DNA of 64,000 nucleotides from the NCBI GenBank assembly GCA_046351135.1, contig JAXLZA010000007.1:1-64000 (forward strand), read 5' to 3'. A model generated the notes under the pieces. It worked only from the letters and a program-made list of their open reading frames with translations. It made no database searches and was not told the origin of the DNA. Shown here piece by piece: positions 25,687-37,792 of this stretch. A program made the position numbers and the translations under genes. Numbering within the stretch: the stretch's first letter is position 1; the number at the start of each line of letters is the position of its first letter. This DNA comes from UBA4427 sp046351135 (lineage in GTDB: Bacteria > Myxococcota_A > UBA9160 > UBA4427).

Positions 25687-26306
25687 GCCCGCGCGCCATC
25701 TACGTCGACATCGACGACGTGCTGTCCGCGACGATCGAGCGCCTCGTCGATCTGCTCGACGAGCTCCACGCCCGCCGCGTCGAGATCGAGCACGTCCGCG
25801 ACTTCGACCTCGCGCGCCCCTTCGGTCTCGACGAGCAGGGCATCCGACGCTTCATGGACGTCGCCCACCGCGACGAGGTCATCGAGTCGATCGCGCCCCA
25901 CGCCGGCGCGGTCGACCTCCTCGAGCGCTGGAAGCAGGCCGGCCACTCGATCACCCTCGTCACCGGTCGCCCCCCGATCACGACCCACGCCTCCCGCCGC
26001 TGGCTCGCGACCCACCGCATGCCCCACGACGCGCTCCATCATCTCGACAAGTGGGGCCGGCCGAGCTGGAACGACGCGGGGCTCCCGGCGCTGCGCTTCG
26101 AGGACCTGCCGGGCTTCGGTTTCGAGCTCGCCGTCGAGGACAGCCTCTCGACCGCGGTGCGCCTCGTCGAGGACCTCGACGTCCCGGTCGCCCTGATGGA
26201 CCGGCCCTGGAATCGCGACGTCGGGCATCTCCCGGGCCGGGTCCGGGACCGGCTGGTCCGGTGTCGCGACTGGGCGGAGGTGGCCCGCCGCTTCGCCTTC
26301 GACTGA
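25683..26306 (+). CDS. HAD-superfamily phosphatase-like protein
   Basis: 207 residues, starting GTG 25683 inside the pabB stop. Motif I is YVDIDDVL (Asp9, Asp11), motif II LVTGRPP with a hydroxyl residue, and motif III/IV VEDSLSTAV. The layout resembles 5'(3')-deoxyribonucleotidase or YqfW-like HAD proteins with a small helical cap between motifs I and II. Translational coupling to pabB suggests a common transcript, and a role in folate or pterin dephosphorylation is conceivable, but this is speculation from context alone. Confidence 0.75.
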   Translation: MSPRAIYVDIDDVLSATIERLVDLLDELHARRVEIEHVRDFDLARPFGLDEQGIRRFMDVAHRDEVIESIAPHAGAVDLLERWKQAGHSITLVTGRPPITTHASRRWLATHRMPHDALHHLDKWGRPSWNDAGLPALRFEDLPGFGFELAVEDSLSTAVRLVEDLDVPVALMDRPWNRDVGHLPGRVRDRLVRCRDWAEVARRFAFD

Positions 26307-26457
26307 GGCGGGGATCGGGGCCCGGCGGCGCCGGTCGGACACCGCCCCGGCTCGCATTGCCAAATCGCGCGGCTTGCCAGAGCATCGGGCTCCCGCGCGA
26401 CGGATCGATCCGACCCGATCCGATCCGAGCGGCCAGCCACCGGAGAGAGCCCCGCCC

Positions 26458-28131
26458 ATGAGTCGCCCCCCGATCCCCTTCGAGCAGGCCGTCGCGACGC
26501 TGACGGGCCCCGGCGGTCCCTTCGAGCTGGTCCACGAGGACGTGAACGGCCACCGCCTCCCCGTCTTCAAGAATCGCTTCCGCTCCCTGCGCGATCTGCT
26601 CGCCCGATCGGTCCAATTCGGCGATGCGGAGCTCGCGGTCTGGGACTCGGGACCGCGCTGGACCTTCCGCGAGCACGAGCGGCTCGTCGCCTCCGTCGCC
26701 GCCGCGCTGAAGGCGAAGCACGGCGTCGGACCCGGCAGCCGCGTCGCGATCCTCGGCGCGAACAGCCCGGAGTGGGTGCTGACCGCGTGGGCGACCCTCG
26801 TCCTCGGCGGCACCGTCGTCGCGATGAACGGCTGGTGGCAGGGGGACGAGATCCGCTACGGCCTCGAGCTCGCGGAGCCCGAGCTGCTCTTCGCCGATCG
26901 GGCGCGCCTCGCGCGCCTCGAGGGCGGGGACCCGGGTGTGAAGACCGTGGTCATGGAGGACGGCTTCGACGCCTACCTCGACTTCGATCGAGCGGCCCCG
27001 CTCCCGGCCCACCCGATCGCCGAGGACGACCTCGCCGCCATCATGTTCACGAGCGGGACGACCGGCCGGCCCAAGGGCGCGATGATCTCCCATCGCAACT
27101 TCATCGCCTTCCTCATGTTGAGCTTCATGAACGGGGCGGCGCGGGCCCTGACCCATCCGCCGAGCGAGCCGCCGGCGCCGACGGTCTCCATCATGTCGAG
27201 CCCGCTCTTCCACGTGTCGGGCTTCCAGGCCGGCGCGCTGATGGGACCGGCGACGGGCATGAAGCTCGTCTGGACGACGGGCCGCTTCGATCCGAAGAAG
27301 ATCATGCAGCTGACCCTCGACGAGGGCGTCACGCGCTGGGGCGGCATCACGACCCAGCTCTGGCGCCTGATCGAGCATCCGGAGTTCGAGCCGGAGCAGT
27401 TCCGCCAGATCCGCTCGACCGGCGGCGGCGGCTCGGCCTTCTCACCGGACTTGCAACGGACCCTGCGCGAGAAGCTCCCCCAGGCCCGGGGCGAGTTCAA
27501 CGTGGGCTACGGCCTGACGGAATGCGGCGGGCTCTGCTCGATGGCGACCGCCGAGATGCTCGAGGCCCATCCCGACACCGCGGGCCGCACGATCCCCGGC
27601 AACGACGTCGCGATCTTCGACGACGCGGGGAACCGGCTGCCCGACGGCGTCGAGGGCAACATCTGCGTGCGCGGGCCGAACGTGATGCTCGGCTACTGGC
27701 GCAATCCGAAGGCGACGCAGGAGGCCTTCTTCCCGGGCGGCTGGCTGCGCACCGGCGACATCGGCCGGATGCAGGACGGGCTCCTCTTCCTCGCCTCGCG
27801 CAAGCGGGACATGATCATCCGCGGCGGCGAGAACATCTATCCGCTCGAGATCGAGAATCGGATCGAGGACCATCCGGACGTGCTCGAGGTCGCCGTCGTC
27901 GGCGTCGACCACCGCGAGCTCGGCCAGGAGGTCAAGGCGGTCGTGGTCCCGAGGCCCGGCAAGACGCTCACGCCGAAGGCGATCCAGGACTGGGTCGCCC
28001 AGTCGCTCGCCTACTACAAGGTGCCGACCCACGTCGAGGTGCGCAGCGAGCCGCTGCCGCGCAACGCGACGGGGAAGGTCTTGAAGGCTGTGCTCACGGG
28101 CGAGGCCGAGAACACGTTCAAGGAAGAGTAG
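26458..28131 (+). CDS. Acyl-CoA synthetase (AMP-dependent, ANL superfamily)
   Basis: 557-residue ligase activating a carboxylic acid with ATP and CoA. The AMP-binding loop MFTSGTTGRPKGAM, the VGYGLTECGG segment, WLRTGDIGRMQDG, SRKRDMIIRGGENIYPLEIE and the carboxyl Lys in LPRNATGKVLK are all present. Domain order and length are normal for FadD-like ligases. It precedes the alpha-methylacyl-CoA racemase gene by 90 bases on the same strand, which points to branched or isoprenoid-type acids as substrate; this part is inference. Confidence 0.88.
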   Translation: MSRPPIPFEQAVATLTGPGGPFELVHEDVNGHRLPVFKNRFRSLRDLLARSVQFGDAELAVWDSGPRWTFREHERLVASVAAALKAKHGVGPGSRVAILGANSPEWVLTAWATLVLGGTVVAMNGWWQGDEIRYGLELAEPELLFADRARLARLEGGDPGVKTVVMEDGFDAYLDFDRAAPLPAHPIAEDDLAAIMFTSGTTGRPKGAMISHRNFIAFLMLSFMNGAARALTHPPSEPPAPTVSIMSSPLFHVSGFQAGALMGPATGMKLVWTTGRFDPKKIMQLTLDEGVTRWGGITTQLWRLIEHPEFEPEQFRQIRSTGGGGSAFSPDLQRTLREKLPQARGEFNVGYGLTECGGLCSMATAEMLEAHPDTAGRTIPGNDVAIFDDAGNRLPDGVEGNICVRGPNVMLGYWRNPKATQEAFFPGGWLRTGDIGRMQDGLLFLASRKRDMIIRGGENIYPLEIENRIEDHPDVLEVAVVGVDHRELGQEVKAVVVPRPGKTLTPKAIQDWVAQSLAYYKVPTHVEVRSEPLPRNATGKVLKAVLTGEAENTFKEE

Positions 28132-28221
28132 GCGCAAGGAAGAGCAGGCGAGCGGCGACGCTCCCGTCTGGACCGCCATCCGCACGCGACACACGCGAAG
28201 CACGCAACGGAGATCGCATTC

Positions 28222-29367
28222 ATGGGCAAGGGACCGCTTTCCGGCATCCGGGTTCTCGAGGTCGCGGGCATCGGCCCCGGCCCCTTCTGCGGGATGATGC
28301 TCGCGGACATGGGCGCCGACGTCGTGCGGATCGACCGCGCGACGAAGGGACGCGACATGGGGCGCGCGCCGATCGACGTGCTCGCGCGCGGGCGCCGCTC
28401 GGTCGCGGTCGACCTCAAGTCGGGCGAGGGCGTCGCCGTCGTGCTGCGCCTCGTCGAGCAGGCGGACGTGCTGCTCGAGGGCTTCCGGCCCGGGGTGATG
28501 GAGCGCCTCGGGCTCGGGCCGGACGTCTGCCTCGCGCGCAATCCGCGCCTCGTCTACGGCCGCATGACCGGCTGGGGTCAGGACGGGCCGATGGCCCAGG
28601 CCGCGGGCCACGACATCAACTACATCGCGCTGGCCGGTGCGCTCGAGCCGATCGGGCGCCAGGGCCAGAAGCCGACGCCGCCCCTCAACCTCGTCGGCGA
28701 CTTCGGCGGCGGCGGGATGCTGCTCGCCTTCGGCATCGCCGTCGCCCTCGTCGAGCGGGCGAGCTCGGGCCGGGGCCAGGTCATCGACGCGGCGATGGTG
28801 GACGGCGCCTCGACGCTGATGGGCTTCTTCCATGGCATGGCGGCGATGGGCGGCTGGCCCGGCGAGCGCGGAACCAACATCCTCGACACCGGCGCCCACT
28901 ACTACGAGACCTACGAGACGAAGGACGGCCTCTTCGTCTCGCTGGGCTCGATCGAGCCGCAGTTCTACGCCGAGCTGCTCGAGAAGCTGGGCCTCGACCC
29001 GAAGACGCTGCCCAATCAGAACGACCGCGCGAAGTGGCCCGAGATGAAGGTGCGCTTCGAGGCGATCTTCAAGACGAAGACCCGCGCCGAGTGGTGTGCC
29101 CTGATGGAGGGGACCGACATCTGCTTTGCCCCGGTCCTCTCGATGAAGGAGGTGGCCACGCATCCCCACATCGCCCACCGCAAGACCTACGTCGAGCAGA
29201 ACGGTCTGATCCAGCCCGCGCCCGCGCCGCGCTTCAGTCGCACGCCGGCCGAGCTCGACCGGCCGGCGGCGCGCCCCGGCGAGCACACGGCCGAGGTCCT
29301 CGCCGGCTTCGGCTTCGCACCGGAGGAGATCGAGAAGCTGCGGGGGAGCGGGGCGATCTCGGGCTGA
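28222..29367 (+). CDS. Alpha-methylacyl-CoA racemase (CoA-transferase family III)
   Basis: 381 residues of the CaiB/BaiF fold. It interconverts (R)- and (S)-2-methylacyl-CoA esters so that dehydrogenases can process methyl-branched chains. His130 in GHDINY, Asp160 in NLVGDFGGGG and Glu245 in GSIEPQF fall at a constant offset of four from the catalytic His126, Asp156 and Glu241 described for the Mycobacterium tuberculosis enzyme. PAPRFSRTP near the carboxyl end is also typical. These residues favour racemase over a true CoA transferase. A GC-rich hairpin follows the stop. Confidence 0.9.
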   Translation: MGKGPLSGIRVLEVAGIGPGPFCGMMLADMGADVVRIDRATKGRDMGRAPIDVLARGRRSVAVDLKSGEGVAVVLRLVEQADVLLEGFRPGVMERLGLGPDVCLARNPRLVYGRMTGWGQDGPMAQAAGHDINYIALAGALEPIGRQGQKPTPPLNLVGDFGGGGMLLAFGIAVALVERASSGRGQVIDAAMVDGASTLMGFFHGMAAMGGWPGERGTNILDTGAHYYETYETKDGLFVSLGSIEPQFYAELLEKLGLDPKTLPNQNDRAKWPEMKVRFEAIFKTKTRAEWCALMEGTDICFAPVLSMKEVATHPHIAHRKTYVEQNGLIQPAPAPRFSRTPAELDRPAARPGEHTAEVLAGFGFAPEEIEKLRGSGAISG

Positions 29368-29383
29368 GCGGGCGCACGCCCGC
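29368..29383 (+). terminator. Hairpin directly after the racemase stop
   Basis: GCGGGCG (29368-29374) and CGCCCGC (29377-29383) form a tight inverted repeat beginning at the base after the stop codon. It lies in the convergent junction with the Nudix gene. No T tract is present; function as a terminator is plausible only. Confidence 0.35.
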
Positions 29384-29442
29384 CGGACCCTTCGCCCGGG
29401 CGCGCGACGCCCGGCTCACCGGGGCGGACCGCGCGCGACCTG

Positions 29443-30075
29443 CTATTTCCAGGCGAAGAGCGGCTGCTCGTAGTGGGCGACGCGGGTCGCGCGATCCTCG
29501 AGCACGACCTCGCGCAGCTGGTAGAGGATGGCCGCGGTCGGGCTGTGGATCAGGGTGCCGAGCATCGGGATTGAGAGGATCGGCCGATCGCTCTCGGGAA
29601 TCCGGCGGAGCACGGGCACCTCGGGCTTGCGCAGCTCGCCGAGGGGGACGACGTGGACGCGCTCGACCTCGTCGGGATTGGCGCGCGGTCGGTCGTTCTC
29701 GCCGCCCCAGACGACGACGGGCGTCATGCGGAAGCCCGAGCGCGTCGGGAAGTCGTCGAGCACGCCGAGCACGGCATCGGGGGAGAGGGTCAGGCCGACC
29801 TCCTCCTCGGTCTCCCGCAGTGCGGCCTCGATGGCGGTCTCGCCGGCGTCGAGGCGGCCACCGGGGAGCGCCCACTGGTGGGCGTGGCGGGCGAGGCGCG
29901 CGGTGCGGCGGGTGAGGACGAAGCTGGCCTCGCCGCCGGGGCCCGGCGTCAGCACGAGGGCGACGGCGGCGGGACGGAGCGCGTCGTCGCGGACGGCCTC
30001 GCGCGCAAAGCGCGCGAGGCGCTCGGCGGCGAGGGCGCGGAAGGCGGCATCGAAGCGGGGGCTCAGGATCGGCAC
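29443..30075 (-). CDS. Nudix hydrolase, CoA pyrophosphatase-like
   Basis: 210 residues starting from GTG 30075. The Nudix box is complete: GGRLDAGETAIEAALRETEEEVG. Just upstream, VLTRRTARLARHAHQWALPGG resembles the LLTxR...FPGG element of the CoA/NudL pyrophosphatases, although the Phe is Leu here. Expected reaction: cleavage of a nucleoside-diphosphate linkage such as CoA to 3',5'-ADP and phosphopantetheine. The upstream in-frame extension is the shadow of the opposite-strand genes. The hydrolase-cupin gene begins 45 bases away, divergently. Confidence 0.84.
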   Translation of the reverse strand: MPILSPRFDAAFRALAAERLARFAREAVRDDALRPAAVALVLTPGPGGEASFVLTRRTARLARHAHQWALPGGRLDAGETAIEAALRETEEEVGLTLSPDAVLGVLDDFPTRSGFRMTPVVVWGGENDRPRANPDEVERVHVVPLGELRKPEVPVLRRIPESDRPILSIPMLGTLIHSPTAAILYQLREVVLEDRATRVAHYEQPLFAWK

Positions 30076-30120
30076 GGCGGGCGCAGCATAGTGCGTCCGC
30101 GGACAGAGGGGGCGGGAAGC

Positions 30121-31497
30121 GTGGCGGAGGGAACGGTGGACGAGACGCGCGGCGAGGGCGAGGCGATCGCCCGCGAGCAGCAGCGGGTCTGGCGCGAGGC
30201 CTGGTCCGCCGCGCTCCCGCTCGTCGACGGGATCACCCGCGGCCGCGCCCCGGGCGCCGCCCCCGGCGTCGAGCTCGCCTATCTCGACTGGGGCGGAGAC
30301 GGTCCCCTCGTCGTGCTGCTCCACGCGAACGGCTTCTGCGCCGCGACCTGGGCCCCGATCGCTGCCGCGCTGCGCGGGCGCTTCCGCGTGATCGCCCTCG
30401 ACGCGCGGGGCCACGGCGACTCCACCCCCGTCCCGCCCGCGAGCGATCCCGAGGCCTACGCCTGGGCGACACTCGCCCGCGACGTCGACTGCGCCCTCGC
30501 CGAGATCCTCGCGCGCACGGGCCGCGAGCGCATCGCCCTCGGCGTCGGCCACTCGATGGGCGGCGCGCTCGTCGCGGCCAACGCCGTCCTGCGTCCTGCG
30601 CGCTTCGAGCGGCTCCTGCTCTGCGATCCGGTCCTGCTGCCGCCGGTCCCGCGCGATCCCGCCGCCGGCCGGCCGAAGAATCCGCTCGCCGCCGCGACCC
30701 GCAAACGTCGCGACCGCTTTCCGTCGCCGGCCGTCGCCTACGCCCACTGTCGCTCGCGCGGGCTCTACGCCGACTTCACGAAGGAGGCGCTCGCGCTCTA
30801 CGTCGGCCTCGGGATGCGCGAGACGCCGTCCGGCGAGCTCGTCCTCTGCTGCGATCGCGAGGTCGAGGCCGCGATCTTCGACAACGGTGGCACCCTCGAC
30901 CTGATGCCCACGATCGATCGCCTCTCGGCCGAGCTCCTGATCCTCTACGCCGCGAAGAGCGGCTTCTCGCGGCCCTGGTACGAGGAGCTCGCGCGCCGCG
31001 CCCCGCGCGCCCGGGTCGAGACCGTCGACGCGGGCCATCTCTTTCCGATGGACGAGCCGGCACTCGTGATCGAGGCGATCGAGCGCCTGCTGCGCGAGCC
31101 CGCACCGTCCGACCTGAAATCGCCCGCCCAACGACCAGGAGAAAAGACCGTGCCGAAGCTGCCCGAACATCCCGACGTCCTGCGCCCCGAGACCTTCGCG
31201 ACCTTCAATCCCGAGAAGATGGGGAAGGGAACGCTCTTCGAGTCCGAGCGGATTCTCGTCGGGCTGAACACCTTCCTCCCCGGCCAGTCCCACGCGCTCC
31301 ACGCCCACGAAGGGATCGACAAGGTCTACCACGTGCTCGAGGGGCGGGGCCGCTTCCTGCTCGTCGGGCGCGAGCTGCCGATGCAGCCGGGGGAGATGCT
31401 GATCGCTCCGTCCGGTGTGCCCCACGGCATCGTCAACGACGGCGGGGAGAAGCTCGTCGTCCTCGCGATCCTCGCGCCGGGTCCGAAGAAGGGCTGA
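30121..31497 (+). CDS. Alpha/beta hydrolase - cupin fusion protein (or two coupled in-frame genes)
   Basis: One uninterrupted frame of 458 residues. Residues about 40-340 are an alpha/beta hydrolase: VVLLHANGFCAATW, LDARGHGDS, nucleophile in GHSMGG, and DAGHLFPM with the catalytic His. Residues about 345-458 are a cupin: GQSHALHAHEGIDKVYHVLEG then PGEMLIAPSGVPHGI. At the junction, AGGAG at 31137-31141 sits eight bases before an in-frame GTG at 31150, so the cupin could also be made alone (115 residues). The hydrolase start is GTG 30121, or GTG 30136 with GGAGG upstream. The 3' end overlaps the opposing glycosylase gene by 65 bases. Confidence 0.78.
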   Translation: MAEGTVDETRGEGEAIAREQQRVWREAWSAALPLVDGITRGRAPGAAPGVELAYLDWGGDGPLVVLLHANGFCAATWAPIAAALRGRFRVIALDARGHGDSTPVPPASDPEAYAWATLARDVDCALAEILARTGRERIALGVGHSMGGALVAANAVLRPARFERLLLCDPVLLPPVPRDPAAGRPKNPLAAATRKRRDRFPSPAVAYAHCRSRGLYADFTKEALALYVGLGMRETPSGELVLCCDREVEAAIFDNGGTLDLMPTIDRLSAELLILYAAKSGFSRPWYEELARRAPRARVETVDAGHLFPMDEPALVIEAIERLLREPAPSDLKSPAQRPGEKTVPKLPEHPDVLRPETFATFNPEKMGKGTLFESERILVGLNTFLPGQSHALHAHEGIDKVYHVLEGRGRFLLVGRELPMQPGEMLIAPSGVPHGIVNDGGEKLVVLAILAPGPKKG

Positions 31498-32116
31498 GCC
31501 GTCCCCCGCGCCGGAAGGCCGACACGCACGCGCTCGCCTCGTCGAAATAGCGATAGGGCAGCGCGGCCGCCTGCGTGATGCCGACGCGCGGGCCCGCCGC
31601 GAGGCGGGGCGCCGGCGCGTCGGGGGTCGGCGGCAGGATCGTGAGCGCACCGCGCAGCAGGCTCACGCCGTCGTGGTCGAGGTTCAGGCCGAGCGCCTCG
31701 GCCAGACGGCCGGGACCCGAGGCGATCGCGCGCAGGGGCGCCGTCGCCTCGAGCGCGCGGAGCGCGCGCATGCGCTCGACTCCGCACACGGGCTCGCCCG
31801 CCCGCAACAGCACCGCGGCGCCGTGGCCGGCCTCGGCGCAGACGACGTTCACGCAGGTGTGGATCCCGTAGCTTCGATAGGCGTAGAGCCGTCCCGGCGG
31901 TCCGAACATCGCGCGGTTGCGCGCGGTCGGGCCGCGGTGGGCATGGGAGGCGGGGTCGCTGCCGTCGCCGAGGTAGGCCTCGACCTCGACCAGGCGCAGG
32001 ACGAGGCGCGTGCCGTCGGACAGGCGGTGGACGAGACGGCAGCCGACCAGCTCGCGGGCGACCGTGAGGGCGTCCCGTGCATAGAAGGCTTGAGCAAGCG
32101 GCCCCGGTGAACGCAT
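31433..32116 (-). CDS. DNA-3-methyladenine glycosylase (AAG/MPG family)
   Basis: 227 residues. It removes 3-methyladenine and related alkylated or deaminated purines from DNA. Family features are ARELVGCRLV, LVEVEAYLG with the catalytic Glu, DPASHAHRGPTARNRAMFG, LYAYRSYGIH and LLRAGEPVCG, followed by GPGRLAEALGL. The carboxyl end is a short Arg-rich tail overlapping the convergent cupin end. Monocistronic by appearance; the divergent neighbour is 2-oxoglutarate dehydrogenase. Confidence 0.92.
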   Translation of the reverse strand: MRSPGPLAQAFYARDALTVARELVGCRLVHRLSDGTRLVLRLVEVEAYLGDGSDPASHAHRGPTARNRAMFGPPGRLYAYRSYGIHTCVNVVCAEAGHGAAVLLRAGEPVCGVERMRALRALEATAPLRAIASGPGRLAEALGLNLDHDGVSLLRGALTILPPTPDAPAPRLAAGPRVGITQAAALPYRYFDEASACVSAFRRGGRLSPSSDPARGSRGRRASPRRR

Positions 32117-32244
32117 TCCGGGAGGATCGGGAAACCAGCGGGCTTTGCACGGGGCCAGACGGGGGCCGGCCGAGCTTGAGCGCGGAGCCGGGATGGCCGA
32201 TGGCGGTTAAACTCACGCCCGCGACCCCAGTGGAGACGATCTCG

Positions 32245-35289
<3,045 letters not shown>

Positions 35290-35318
35290 GCCGAACCCGG
35301 CCCGCCGGGCCGTTCGGC
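35290..35318 (+). terminator. Hairpin directly after sucA
   Basis: GCCGAA (35290-35295) pairs with TTCGGC (35313-35318), and GGCCC (35299-35303) pairs with GGGCC (35307-35311) inside. The structure starts at the base after the sucA stop. It lacks a T run, as GC-rich genomes often do; a role in transcription termination or mRNA 3'-end protection is likely. Confidence 0.5.
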
Positions 35319-35489
35319 GACCCGGAGTCGCGTCTCGCCGTCCGCCGGCCGCGTCGTCGCGGGCGCGCGGGCGGCCGGAATTGGTTAGTTTCGCCTCATC
35401 CGCGGAGAGGGACCGCGCAGCCCGGGGCATCGTGGGCGTCTCGGGCCTGGTCCGAAAGCCCGCTGCGATGCGCCGCCGATGAGGTCGAC

Positions 35490-36494
35490 GTGACCCTGCT
35501 CATGCGCGCAGCGCGGCGACTCGCCGTCCACCTCGCGATCGTCCTGCTGATCGTGGGTGCGCTGGTGCCGGTCGGGCATGCCATCCCGGCGGTGCTCCGC
35601 ATCGGGAACGAACCGTCGACGCCATCCGGGGACTACGTCAACGCGGCCGAGATCGCCGACACGCTGGCAATCACGAGCGTCTTTCTCGATTCCGAGCAGA
35701 TCGTGCGGATCGAGGACCCGTCGGATCTCTCCGTCTCCTCGATCTTCGGGCCGACTCTCTTCGACCTCATCCTCCGCGGACCCGTCCGCGTCGAGATCCT
35801 GGCCGACGTCCGGATGGGCGCCGGAGGCGTCTCGATCCTCGCGCCCGAGCTCCGACTCGAGGGCGTGTTGCGCGACGCGGACGGTGTCGAGCTCGATCAG
35901 ACTCGCCTCGCGTCGTCCGCGGCGACCTACTTCGTCGGGTCCGGTGGGAGCATTCTCCAGGCGAGCTGGATGGCCTCCGAGAATCCGTCGATTCCGACCA
36001 CGATCACCGTCGACGGAGCGAACGACACGAACCTCGTCAACGTCTGGAGCAACGTCCAGCTCGAGCTTCGTTCGGGCTTCGTCGAGAACCTGACGCTCCT
36101 CGCCGCGGGCTCCCAGGTCGACTGGCGGGGCGGGCAGGTCGGCGAGACCGGGCTCTTCGGCTTCGGCGGGACGATCCGGATCCACGGCAGCCAGTTCGAG
36201 CGGGGGCCGTCCGCGGTCTGCACGAGTCTCCCGCCTTCCTCCTGGACGCCTGCGCCTGCGACGATCACCAACGCCGCCGGCTGCCTGCGCGGCATGCTCG
36301 AGTCGGGCGCGCCGTTCCTCGTCGGCTTCAACTTCGGGGGCACGATCGAGCTCGTTCCGGCGGCGCCGCCGACGCCGGTGCCCGGGCCGGGCGCCTGGCT
36401 CGGGCCTGCGATGCTGCTCGTGGCCGGTCGGGCGATCCGCCGGGGTGCACCCGGCGCGGGCGCGGCCGACCGCAGGTCCGCCGACGCGGCTTGA
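35490..36494 (+). CDS. Exported protein with a PEP-CTERM-like C-terminal sorting signal
   Basis: 334 residues of unknown function. I start at GTG 35490, five bases after GAGG; ATG 35502 is an alternative. The amino end MRAARRLAVHLAIVLLIVGALV is a signal peptide, cleaved perhaps after GHA. The mature part is rich in beta-forming, Gly/Thr/Ser segments and NGAND-like turns, suggesting a beta-helix or beta-sandwich. The carboxyl end has TPVPGPGAW, a hydrophobic helix (LGPAMLLVAG) and RAIRRG, resembling the VPEP-helix-Arg layout of PEP-CTERM proteins handled by exosortase. The exact VPEP is VPGP here, so sorting is probable but not certain. Confidence 0.65.
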   Translation: MTLLMRAARRLAVHLAIVLLIVGALVPVGHAIPAVLRIGNEPSTPSGDYVNAAEIADTLAITSVFLDSEQIVRIEDPSDLSVSSIFGPTLFDLILRGPVRVEILADVRMGAGGVSILAPELRLEGVLRDADGVELDQTRLASSAATYFVGSGGSILQASWMASENPSIPTTITVDGANDTNLVNVWSNVQLELRSGFVENLTLLAAGSQVDWRGGQVGETGLFGFGGTIRIHGSQFERGPSAVCTSLPPSSWTPAPATITNAAGCLRGMLESGAPFLVGFNFGGTIELVPAAPPTPVPGPGAWLGPAMLLVAGRAIRRGAPGAGAADRRSADAA

Positions 36495-36581
36495 CGCTCC
36501 CGCCATGGGGTCCGAGACTCCGCCTGCCCCCGATCCGAGCCGCCTCCTCTGGCGCCGGTCGGTGCGGGCCTGGAGGCCAGC

Positions 36582-37790
36582 ATGGATCTCAGTTACGGCA
36601 AGGAATTCGAGACCTTCCGCGGTGAAGTCAAAGCCTTTCTGAAGGCGAGCTGGCCGCCCTCGGGCGAGGCCGCGAAGGGCACGAAGGAGGAGCAGCTCCG
36701 GCGCTTCCGCGAGCTCGCGATCTCGAAGGGCTACCTCGGTCGCTCGATCCCGAAGAAGTACGGCGGCTCGGAGCAGGCCCCGGATCCGCTCCGCGGCCAG
36801 GTCATTCAGGAGGAGTTCGCGGCGGCCGGTGCGCCGATGGAGCCCCGCGGCATCGGCATGATGATGCTCGTCCCGACGCTGCTCGATCGGGGCGAGGAGT
36901 GGCAGAAGGAGAAGTTCGTCCGGGCGACGCTGATGGGCGAGATCGCCTGGTGCCAGGGCTATAGCGAGCCCGGGTCGGGCAGCGATCTCGCGAGCCTGAA
37001 GACCCGCGGCGAGCTCGTCGGGGACCACTGGGTCATCAACGGCCAGAAGATCTGGACGAGCTCGGCCCACGAGGCGGACTTCATGTTCTGTCTCGTCCGG
37101 ACCGAGCCGAACGCGAAGAAGCACGAGGGCATCTCCTACCTCCTCATCGACATGAAGCAGCCCGGCATCGACGTCCGGCCGCTGCGCGAGATGACCGGCG
37201 GCGCGATGTTCAACGAAGTCTTCTTCAACGACGTGAAGACCCCGAAGGACTGGATCGTAGGCCGACGCGGCGAGGGCTGGCTCGTCTCGCGCACGACCCT
37301 CAAGCACGAGCGCAACTCGATCGGCGCCGCCGGCCAGATGACGGCGCTGCTCGACGCGCTGGTCTCGACCGCGAAGCGGCGGAAGATCGACGGGCGGCCG
37401 GCGATCGAGGATCCCGAGATCCGGCGCCGGCTGATCGAGGTCGAGGGCTACGTCCGGGCCCATCAGTACTCCGGCTTCCTGCAGATGACGAAGGATCTCA
37501 AGAAGGAGAGCCCCGGCGTCATGGGGCTCATGAACAAGATCAACTCGACCCACATCGGCCACCGCATCGCGAAGCTCGCGATGGAGATCCTCGGCGACGA
37601 CGGCCTCGTCGCGCCGGGGGAGCGCAACATGATGGGCGCCGAGATGGATTCGGACTCGACCTGGACGAACTACTACATGGCGGCCGTGGGCATCGCGATC
37701 GCCGGTGGAACGGCCAACGTCCAGCGCAACGTGATCGCCGAGCGCGGGCTCGGCCTGCCGCGCGACGTCGCCGCGGATCGGAGCAAGTAG
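36582..37790 (+). CDS. Acyl-CoA dehydrogenase family protein (first subunit of second pair)
   Basis: 402 residues. It includes WCQGYSEPGSGSDLASLKTRG, VINGQKIWTSSAHEADFMFC and the carboxyl IAIAGGTANVQRNVIAERGLGLPR, the FAD-binding subunit pattern of heteromeric acyl-CoA dehydrogenases. It is followed two bases later by a shorter dehydrogenase subunit. Order is the reverse of the pair at 13683-16061, where the GGT-containing subunit comes second. Expected role: first oxidation step on an unusual acyl-CoA. Confidence 0.9.
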   Translation: MDLSYGKEFETFRGEVKAFLKASWPPSGEAAKGTKEEQLRRFRELAISKGYLGRSIPKKYGGSEQAPDPLRGQVIQEEFAAAGAPMEPRGIGMMMLVPTLLDRGEEWQKEKFVRATLMGEIAWCQGYSEPGSGSDLASLKTRGELVGDHWVINGQKIWTSSAHEADFMFCLVRTEPNAKKHEGISYLLIDMKQPGIDVRPLREMTGGAMFNEVFFNDVKTPKDWIVGRRGEGWLVSRTTLKHERNSIGAAGQMTALLDALVSTAKRRKIDGRPAIEDPEIRRRLIEVEGYVRAHQYSGFLQMTKDLKKESPGVMGLMNKINSTHIGHRIAKLAMEILGDDGLVAPGERNMMGAEMDSDSTWTNYYMAAVGIAIAGGTANVQRNVIAERGLGLPRDVAADRSK

Positions 37791-37792
37791 CC

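Noticed and set aside
26772..29915. Plus-strand frame of 1047 codons across the ligase, racemase and Nudix genes
   Set aside because: Arg/Pro-rich low-complexity translation crossing several well-supported genes in other frames.
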